5,910 nt of DNA, from contig JBBQXF010000181.1 of the NCBI GenBank assembly GCA_038209965.1, positions 1 through 5,910 of the forward strand, read 5' to 3'. Each line of letters begins with the position of its first letter. The first letter of the stretch is position 1. Source of the stretch: JALONO01 sp038209965. Lineage in GTDB: Bacteria > Bacteroidota > Bacteroidia > Cytophagales > Thermoflexibacteraceae. Positions 1 to 4,781 of this stretch are shown in pieces. The translations under genes and the position numbers were made by a program. The notes beneath the pieces are model-generated. The model had not been told where the DNA came from, did no database searches, and saw only the letters and a list, made by a program, of their open reading frames with translations.

Positions 1-90
1 AGCTTTTTCTTTACCAAACAAATCGTCCCGGTACTTTTTTGTTGCACCCGTTATTTTGCGGTTTATTCTGCGTTCAGGTAAAAAATACAT
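1..90 (-). CDS. Partial hypothetical protein, runs off left edge
   Basis: An ATG at 88-90 on the minus strand opens 30 uninterrupted codons to the window edge. The peptide begins MYFLPERRINRK and ends near KKYRDDLFGKEKA, so it is basic and hydrophilic with no signal peptide or membrane segment. The start lies four bases after the stop of the short frame at 95-223 and is preceded by AT-rich sequence without a Shine-Dalgarno, as is usual in Bacteroidota. I do not recognise a family. The frame is too short to be statistically convincing, and the case rests on the close tandem arrangement and the plausible residue mix. Sequence beyond the left edge would settle whether it continues. Confidence 0.35.
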   Translation of the reverse strand, partial: MYFLPERRINRKITGATKKYRDDLFGKEKA

Positions 91-94
91 AATT

Positions 95-223
95 TTATCT
101 CGCCTTTTTCAGCATAGTTTCCAGACGGGCTTGGTGGAAAACCGGGCGGCACTGGTCGTTTTCGGTATCAATTGTTGTAGGGTATACGTTAAATGGTTGC
201 GAGATCAGCTTTTCACCAGCCAT
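95..223 (-). CDS. Small hypothetical protein, possibly a 3' remnant
   Basis: This is a 42-residue minus-strand frame with ATG at 221-223 and TAA at 95-97. It begins MAGEKLISQPFNVYP and ends ARLETMLKKAR. The same frame is open upstream to 295 without another ATG (TNATNRVSSAEKQR lies just before the Met), so the piece could also be the tail of a longer gene whose front has been lost. The composition looks like a soluble protein with mixed charge. It has no recognisable domain, signal peptide or membrane segment. It sits four bases ahead of the next minus-strand start at 90, as in an operon. The opposite strand also has an open frame here (56-385), but that one is rich in Cys, Phe and Arg and looks like a shadow. 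Confidence 0.3.
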   Translation of the reverse strand: MAGEKLISQPFNVYPTTIDTENDQCRPVFHQARLETMLKKAR

Positions 224-543
224 TCGCTGTTTTTCGGCGGAAGAGACACGATTGGTTGCGTTTGTACCGCTTTTTGTGCTATAAATTACATTATGTTAAA
301 TAATAGTTTCGCTCCCCTTTCCTTAATCGCGGCCAAAATGCCACCGGGCCAAAACTCGGCGCGGTCTCGCAGGCCAGCAACGTGAGCCCGCCCAAACGAC
401 CAGCTAAAAGCAAAGGGCGGGCAATTCGGCCGGGGTGGATCATCACAGCCAAGTTGGTTTGCTATGATGACCTACTCCGGCCCGAATAGTTGCATTGATC
501 CGATATAATCACTTTTCGGGCACACAAAAAATGCGCTGATGGC
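224..543. other. Intergenic stretch downstream of the large lipoprotein gene
   Basis: No convincing gene is present here. A minus-strand frame at 291-443 could encode 50 residues, starting MIHPGRIARPLLLAGRLGG with a lipobox-like TLLAC at about residues 21-25. It overlaps a GC hairpin and has no family resemblance, so I do not call it. No T-rich intrinsic terminator follows the stop of the 544-3309 gene. The only inverted repeat close by (GCCCGAA at 480-486, TTCGGGC at 515-521) has a 28-base loop and no T run. The part near 280-310 is AT-rich and could hold a promoter, but it has no clear TAnnTTTG. Confidence 0.5.
386..422. repeat. GC-rich inverted repeat (hairpin)
   Basis: A perfect 8-base inverted repeat pairs GCCCGCCC (386-393) with GGGCGGGC (415-422) around a 21-base loop. 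The loop itself contains a small GCT/AGC stem. Neither side is followed by a T tract, so it is not a standard intrinsic terminator. It could still be a structured 3' end for the minus-strand gene that stops at 544, or a chromosomal palindromic repeat. The function is unknown. Confidence 0.5.
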
Positions 544-3309
544 CTATTGTTTCCCCCGCCGCTTCATTTCTTCTGGTTCGTCGAGGATTTCCGACTCGGC
601 CACAGCCTTCCAGTTGAACTTTTCGTCAAAGGGATTCAGGGCTTTCTGCGGGTCAAAAATGCGCGCGTCCACCGGTTTGGCGCGGTAAGGGGCCAGATTG
701 GGCTGGGCTTGGAACAGGTCGGCCAGATCGGTCGACCCCGCGTCGTACTGGTTGAGGGCGGGCAGGCCCAAAATCTGCCAGAAAGTTTTGAAAATGCTGC
801 CGAAACTGTAGTGCTGGTGGCCCACATGACCGGGTTTGGCATAGGGCGAAATGACCATGAGCAGGCTCCGGTGCGCATCCACGTGGTCCACGCCCCCCTG
901 CGGGTCGTCTTCGGTAACAACAATCGCCATATTTTTCCAGTACGGGGTTTGCGACAGAAACTCGACGATCCGGCCCAAGGCCAAGTCATTGTCGGCCATG
1001 TAGCTTTCTTGGAAGGGAAAGCCATCGGCGGGCCGTTCTTTGCTGCCGTGGTCGTTGGGCAATAAAATCGTCAATACGCGGGGCATTTCCTTGCCTTCGC
1101 CCAACCATTTTTCTTTGTATTCGGCCATGAACTGGTCGGCCCGGAACTGGTCGGGGATGCCCATGTTGTAGGTGGCGTAGGTGCGCGAGGACTTGTCAAA
1201 AATCGGGGCGGGCACGGGATAGTTCACAGCATATTGCACCCCGGTGTATTTCAGCGTGCTGTCGGAGTAGGTGGCGGCGAGTTCCAGCCCAAACCCAAAA
1301 TTGAAGAAGGGCACTTGGTGGCGTTCCAAATGCTCCCAAAGTGAGCCGGCCTCGTTGTAGTCTTCGGGATAAATGGCCCCCGAGGCCCCGACCAAGGCCA
1401 AGTTGCCGGGTGCTTTGGAGCCGAGCTTCATGTCGCGCTTTCCGCCATACGCCGCGCTGACGCTGGTTTCCATCCATTCGTTGGGATACGTGCACACCAG
1501 CCAGCGGTGGCCGTCGGCCGAGTGATCGGAGTCGCAGTAAAAATTGTCAGAAATGGCAAACTGCTTGGCCAATGCCAAATGGTTGGGCATCACATCCACT
1601 GGGGTCACTTTGGCCGTTTTGGCCTTGTTTTCCACCGTGAGGCCGGCACCAAAACGCGCTAGGGCCGGGTCGCCGCGTCCGTTTTTCACTTGCCCAAACA
1701 CCTCGTCATAAGTGCGGTTCTCCTTAGAGATAAACACAATGTATCTGATGGGCGACTGGCCCGCACCCGCCAGCAGCGGAATGGGGTTTTGGTGGCTTTT
1801 GATCTGGGCCTCCCCGATCGGGGCAAAGCTAAAATTATTGGCGATCACTTTTTCGGTCTCGGTTTGGAGTTCGGCCGGAGTGGGCAGGTCCATGACCGAC
1901 ACCGTGCCCTTCATCAGCCCGCCCACATAGCTGCCCTCGGGGCCTTTGACAAAACCCGCCCCGCCATTGGGCCCGCTGCCATAGCCTTTGGCATTGGCAA
2001 CGATCAGTTTTTTGCCATCGTTGCTCACCTTCAATTTACTGGGGAACCAGCCCGTGGGCAAATGGCCCAATACCTCGTGGGTGCGCGTGTCCACCACCCC
2101 CACCGCGTTGATGCCGGCCTCGGCCACGTAGAGCCGCTGCCCGTCGGGGGCCAGGGCCAGGCCGAAGGGGATCACGCCCCGGTACTTGGCCAAGCGCGGA
2201 TCGGGCTTGAGGAAAATGTTCTTGACCACCTTGTCCTGTTTGGGGTCAATGACCGAGATGCAATCATTGGTTCCGTTGCTGACGAACACCTGATCATTGG
2301 TGGCCACAATGGAGTTGGGGCTGGCCCCGCCCACTGCCGGGATGCCCTCCACTATTTCCCCCACCAAAAAGCCGGTTTTGACCTTGGCCGTCACTTTTGG
2401 CGCATCTGGGTTGGCCAGATCCACCGCCCACACCGAGAAGGCTTCGGGGGAATTCGGATCGCCGAGGCCGGGAATTTTGACCGAATCGGTATCAATTCCC
2501 TTTTCGGCTTCTTTGGATCCATAAGCAAATGCCGGGTACTTTTCGGTCGTGTTTTTGAGATCGTCCAGTTTTATGCTTTCGTAGGCTTGGTATTCGTACA
2601 TGCCCACGTTGGCCACGTAGATTTTTTGCTCATTGGGGGTTAGGGCCAGCCCAAAGGGATAGCGGCCCGTGGGGACATTGTGGCGGATTTTCTGGCTGGC
2701 CACATCCACCACCACCAACCGGAACCCGATCTGATCCACGACATAGAGCGTTTTGCCGTCGCGGGTCAAGACCAAGTCGCCGAGGTAGCCGTGCGAGTAG
2801 TCGCGGTCGGCGGTCTTGGTGGCACAATCGATCGCGCCCTTGGCTTGGCCGGTAGCCACATCGAAAAGGTAGATTTTGTTTTCCTGCCCCCCGGCCACGT
2901 ACACCGTTTGGTTGTCGGGCGATACGGCCAGGCCCATGAACACCGAGGCCAAAATGCCCTCGCCGTTGTCGGCTCCGGGGGGCACTTGGCGCACGCTGGG
3001 CTGGTCGGTCAACACGCCATTGATGATCGAGATCGAGAAAGGCTTGGTGCCCGAGTTGGCCGTCACCGCCACTTGGCCATCGGGCGAGAGCACCAAGCCG
3101 TAGGGGTGCGGGGCCACGGAGATCTGCCGCCCGCGCGGGGTGACAAACCGCCCATTGGGCAGCACGGTTCGCCCGGCGCGATCAATGCGCGTATAGGCAG
3201 TATCCGCTGGGGAAGAAATGCGCCATTGCGTGTCAACGGTTTGATTTTGGGTGGGTTGGCAAGAAAAAAGTAGCCCAGTCAGGGCCATGAAAAATAGGGG
3301 ATTTCGCAT
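544..3309 (-). CDS. YncE-type beta-propeller / alkaline phosphatase-like phosphoesterase lipoprotein
   Basis: The 921-residue product matches the two-domain architecture known as bifunctional YncE family / alkaline phosphatase family protein. Residues 1-17 form a lipoprotein signal with a hydrophobic stretch ending LLFSC, so Cys17 is the likely lipidated residue and the protein is exported to an outer or inner membrane face. Residues about 60-475 are a seven-bladed-propeller-like region of YVTN repeats, such as GLAVSPDNQTVYVAGG (126-141) and GLALAPDGQRLYVAEAG (383-399). Residues about 520-870 resemble the phosphoesterase superfamily. They carry KENRTYDEVFG (529-539), SDNFYCDSDHSADGH (587-601), LLPNDHGS (749-756) and TEDDPQGGVDHVDAHRS (799-815); the Glu/Asn, Asp and His residues are candidate metal ligands. 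The final 50 residues are charged. The ATG at 3307-3309 is directly followed by the signal peptide, which fixes the start. No Shine-Dalgarno or consensus promoter is visible. The substrate is unknown; phosphate ester hydrolysis is inferred from the family. The gene appears monocistronic. Confidence 0.93.
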   Translation of the reverse strand: MRNPLFFMALTGLLFSCQPTQNQTVDTQWRISSPADTAYTRIDRAGRTVLPNGRFVTPRGRQISVAPHPYGLVLSPDGQVAVTANSGTKPFSISIINGVLTDQPSVRQVPPGADNGEGILASVFMGLAVSPDNQTVYVAGGQENKIYLFDVATGQAKGAIDCATKTADRDYSHGYLGDLVLTRDGKTLYVVDQIGFRLVVVDVASQKIRHNVPTGRYPFGLALTPNEQKIYVANVGMYEYQAYESIKLDDLKNTTEKYPAFAYGSKEAEKGIDTDSVKIPGLGDPNSPEAFSVWAVDLANPDAPKVTAKVKTGFLVGEIVEGIPAVGGASPNSIVATNDQVFVSNGTNDCISVIDPKQDKVVKNIFLKPDPRLAKYRGVIPFGLALAPDGQRLYVAEAGINAVGVVDTRTHEVLGHLPTGWFPSKLKVSNDGKKLIVANAKGYGSGPNGGAGFVKGPEGSYVGGLMKGTVSVMDLPTPAELQTETEKVIANNFSFAPIGEAQIKSHQNPIPLLAGAGQSPIRYIVFISKENRTYDEVFGQVKNGRGDPALARFGAGLTVENKAKTAKVTPVDVMPNHLALAKQFAISDNFYCDSDHSADGHRWLVCTYPNEWMETSVSAAYGGKRDMKLGSKAPGNLALVGASGAIYPEDYNEAGSLWEHLERHQVPFFNFGFGLELAATYSDSTLKYTGVQYAVNYPVPAPIFDKSSRTYATYNMGIPDQFRADQFMAEYKEKWLGEGKEMPRVLTILLPNDHGSKERPADGFPFQESYMADNDLALGRIVEFLSQTPYWKNMAIVVTEDDPQGGVDHVDAHRSLLMVISPYAKPGHVGHQHYSFGSIFKTFWQILGLPALNQYDAGSTDLADLFQAQPNLAPYRAKPVDARIFDPQKALNPFDEKFNWKAVAESEILDEPEEMKRRGKQ

Positions 3310-3437
3310 AAAAAAGCATTTTTTGGCAAGTTAAGCACTGGCGGTGACGCTGGTGTTAACAAGAAATGAAGTTTGGGCGATGACTGCGCAACAAGCCCCC
3401 GGACGGCACTGCGCTCGATGAGCAACTGTTTGATCAC

Positions 3438-3534
3438 TTGGATCCAATTGCCAGCTTTCTTGGGCCAAGATCCAGCCTTGGGCGATCACCCCATCAAAAG
3501 GGAAACCAGTACTTGTAGGTAAAAGGCTTAGCCT
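3438..3534. repeat. Cluster of short perfect palindromes
   Basis: Three perfect or one-base-centred palindromes occur within 97 bases: TTGGATCCAA (3438-3447), CTTGG-G-CCAAG (3459-3469) and AGGCT-T-AGCCT (3524-3534). A wider stem pairs TGGATC (3439-3444) with GATCCA (3469-3474). They lie in the apparent non-coding region upstream of the large lipoprotein gene. They could be regulator sites for that gene or the remains of a repeat element. No function can be assigned. Confidence 0.4.
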
Positions 3535-3639
3535 ACGGTAGTGGGCCGGACAAGTAACATCATCTAGCAAATTTCACAAAGGAGTCCCCAACCGAGACCA
3601 ATATTTAAAATTTAATGCCATTGGATGCTTATCATCTTC

Positions 3640-3660
3640 TTTTGGTTACATTTACCAAAA
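3640..3660. repeat. Inverted repeat TTTTGGT-N7-ACCAAAA
   Basis: A perfect 7-base inverted repeat (3640-3646 and 3654-3660) flanks a 7-base spacer in AT-rich non-coding DNA, about 180 bases ahead of the small membrane protein gene. The symmetry and short spacer fit a dimeric regulator site or a weak hairpin. No T tract follows, so terminator function is unlikely. Confidence 0.35.
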
Positions 3661-3842
3661 TATAATCAGCACAAAAATCAGTCAAGACCCATGAAATGAG
3701 TGCCAGCAGCACCGTATTGGGGGTTTAGCCAAAGTGGGCGGACAGTGCTTGTCCAAGGTCAATGTTTCTAATCAATAAACGTGCTTGCCGCTAGTTGGGG
3801 GCCAAATGCCCGCCGGTGCCAAGTGCTTTTCCAGTTCATCCT

Positions 3843-4013
3843 ATGCGGCACGTTTTCAAGTATTTGTCATTTTTGGGGCTGGCCATGACGGTAGTCCCGG
3901 CTTTTCTCGTGTTTGCGGGCCAGTTGGATCTGGCGGCACACCAAGTCTGGATGTTGGCCGGCACGGGGCTGTGGTTTGTCACCGCCCCACTGTGGATCAG
4001 GAAAAAGGGCTAG
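3843..4013 (+). CDS. Small two-helix membrane protein, 56 residues
   Basis: The chosen start is the ATG at 3843, giving a 56-residue product that begins MRHVFKYLSF. An upstream in-frame ATG at 3795 would add 16 residues, but these (MGAKCPPVPSAFPVHP) look like non-coding sequence. Two hydrophobic helices are visible: residues about 7-26 (from YLSFLGLAMTVV) and about 34-52 (from QVWMLAGTGLWFV). They are joined by a short polar loop around QLDLAAH. The basic ends (RHVFK and RKKG) place both termini on the cytoplasmic side. Short proteins of this pattern, with Pro19 in the first helix and TAP-W near the end, recur as uncharacterised proteins in Bacteroidota; this is recollection of a family, not a search. 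No function is known. The gene ends 10 bases before the convergent GvpG-like gene stops, leaving no room for a terminator. Confidence 0.65.
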   Translation: MRHVFKYLSFLGLAMTVVPAFLVFAGQLDLAAHQVWMLAGTGLWFVTAPLWIRKKG

Positions 4014-4023
4014 CCAAGCCACC

Positions 4024-4245
4024 TCATTCCCGGCTTTGATCCAAGCGTTCCAACAAATCGGCCTCCCGGGTATTGTATTCGGTTTCGCTGATTTCATCAA
4101 GTTCAAACTGGAGCTGGAGCTGCATCAGTTCCTCTTGTATCTTGTCGGGATTGTAAAGTTCTTCGCTCAATTGGCGGTCAATCACCTTGGCCAGCGCCAA
4201 GACCCCCTTCAGGGGGGCCAGCAGGATATCATCGATCAAAAACAT
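4024..4245 (-). CDS. gvpG: GvpG-like gas vesicle accessory protein
   Basis: The 73-residue product has the size and layout of the GvpG family, accessory proteins of gas-vesicle assembly that are minor components or chaperone partners and act in the cytoplasm. The N-terminal signature MFLIDDILLAPLKG (residues 1-14) matches the family pattern of a short hydrophobic helix ending in a Leu-Ala-Pro turn. Residues about 24-70 form a highly charged amphipathic helix pair. They include EELMQLQLQFELDEISETEY (38-57), the conserved Leu-rich, Glu-Ile-Ser-Glu segment, then a READLLERL tail. The first ATG follows directly on the family N-terminus, and no Shine-Dalgarno is seen. A promoter-like element lies about 80 bases upstream (4327-4334). 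No GvpA, GvpF/L, GvpN or other vesicle gene is in the window, so it is an orphan here. Alternative: a GvpG-like coiled-coil protein with another role. Confidence 0.7.
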   Translation of the reverse strand: MFLIDDILLAPLKGVLALAKVIDRQLSEELYNPDKIQEELMQLQLQFELDEISETEYNTREADLLERLDQSRE

Positions 4246-4323
4246 GTTTCTGGGATTAGGGCGTTTGTGAGGTGTGCCATACGTTTATCCGTTTCAAGCT
4301 TGGTGCCGAGTCTTTTGCCACTT

Positions 4324-4353
4324 AGCCAAATCTAGGAACCAAAGAAATTGGCT
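4324..4353 (-). promoter_or_regulatory. Bacteroidota-type -7 element inside an inverted repeat, upstream of gvpG-like gene
   Basis: The minus strand reads TAGATTTG (plus-strand 4327-4334), a perfect match to the Bacteroidota -7 consensus TAnnTTTG. It would place transcription start near 4320, with a leader of about 75 bases to the gvpG-like ATG at 4245. No clear TTG is seen at the -33 position. The element overlaps one arm of an inverted repeat, AGCCAA (4324-4329) and TTGGCT (4348-4353). This could be a regulator site covering the promoter, or coincidence. Confidence 0.45.
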
Positions 4354-4529
4354 TGGTCAGACAGGCGTTCAGCTAGTAAAGATAAGCCTAAAAGGCGGGA
4401 TTGTCAACTGATAGTGCAAAAACAGTGCGGAAAAGGGCCGGGACAGCACAGAAAGCCCAAAGGATCAAATTCCTGCGTAAATACCCCCGTATTGGCAAAG
4501 GAACTTGTGGCCCAAACAAGAAAAGTTTT

Positions 4530-4572
4530 GAAAATTGGTCAAGAAAAAAATATTTGCCAATTTTCTTTTTTT
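4530..4572 (+). terminator. Rho-independent terminator-like hairpin
   Basis: The perfect 9-base stem GAAAATTGG (4530-4538) and CCAATTTTC (4557-4565) is extended inward by CAAG/TTTG pairing. Seven Ts follow directly on the plus strand (4566-4572). Read on the minus strand the stem is followed by a T-rich stretch (TTTTCAAAACTTTTC), so it may work in both directions and end transcripts from the Fic locus. No plus-strand gene is recognised upstream of it. Confidence 0.55.
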
Positions 4573-4601
4573 GCATTTTCTGCTTACGGTCACCTACATG
4601 G

Positions 4602-4693
4602 AATATTGGGGCTTGCGGGCTTCATTCCTGTTTGCCGTTACAAAAGTGATGCGGGGCAGACACTTTCAAGTAATCACCTAACTCCCCAATATT
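4602..4693. repeat. 92-base inverted repeat with nested hairpin
   Basis: The perfect 10-base arms AATATTGGGG (4602-4611) and CCCCAATATT (4684-4693) enclose 72 bases. Inside, AAAGTG (4643-4648) pairs with CACTTT (4661-4666), and near-complementary GTTAC and GTAAT flank that pair, so the whole segment can fold as a long interrupted hairpin. It has no open reading frame of note. It could be a structured RNA, a small non-autonomous mobile element, or the boundary of the AT-rich Fic locus that begins about 90 bases to the right. None of these can be chosen from the sequence alone. Confidence 0.45.
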
Positions 4694-4781
4694 TTATATA
4701 TCATGTTGGGTGCTGGTGTCCTTTTTCTTCATCCTTTTTCTTACACTTTGCTACTTTATTTCGGACTGCTGTACATCGAGT

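Larger units (their letters stand above)
3310..3842. other. Non-coding interval with clustered short palindromes
   Basis: This is 533 bases without a supported gene. A minus-strand frame at 3331-3570 (79 codons, TTG start) and an opposite frame across 3390-3525 are both open, but neither has a family signature or plausible composition. The 5' leader of the large lipoprotein gene must lie in the left part, though no TAnnTTTG element is apparent on that strand. An AAAGGAG-like sequence near 3579-3585 is not followed by a usable start. Position 3600 onward is AT-rich. Several perfect short palindromes lie at 3438-3534, and inverted repeats lie at 3640-3660 and 3740-3754 (GGACA/TGTCC). Confidence 0.5.
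4246..4781. other. Intergenic region with terminator-like hairpin and large inverted repeat
   Basis: These 536 bases separate the divergent 5' end of the GvpG-like gene from the 3' end of the Fic pseudogene. Open frames on both strands (for example 4401-4649 plus and 4388-4576 minus) are low-complexity, basic or Phe-rich, and mutually antisense, so I do not call genes. The stretch contains the GvpG-side promoter (4324-4353), a small GCCT-AAA-AGGC hairpin near 4386-4396, an intrinsic-terminator-like hairpin (4530-4572), a 92-base inverted repeat (4602-4693) and a pyrimidine-rich tract around 4720-4745. Confidence 0.5.

Noticed and set aside
56..385. A 109-codon plus-strand frame
   Set aside because: Its composition (Cys, Phe, Arg clusters) is unlike a real protein, it has no family resemblance, and it lies antisense to more plausible short minus-strand frames.
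480..521. Inverted repeat GCCCGAA / TTCGGGC just after the stop of the large gene as a terminator
   Set aside because: The 28-base loop and the absence of a T run on the minus strand make intrinsic termination unlikely.
1690..2643. A 317-codon open frame on the plus strand inside the large minus-strand gene
   Set aside because: It is antisense to the well-supported propeller domain, is His/Gly/Arg-rich with no domain, and is a by-product of GC-rich codons on the other strand. The same holds for plus-strand frames at 547-1065 and 2680-3273.
3331..3570. A 79-codon minus-strand frame with TTG start upstream of the lipoprotein gene
   Set aside because: It has no recognisable motif and no start signal, and it spans palindromic non-coding DNA. 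The opposite strand is open over part of the same stretch.
3913..4335. A 140-codon plus-strand frame
   Set aside because: It runs antisense across the GvpG-like gene and overlaps the 56-residue membrane protein in another frame, so both better-supported genes explain it.
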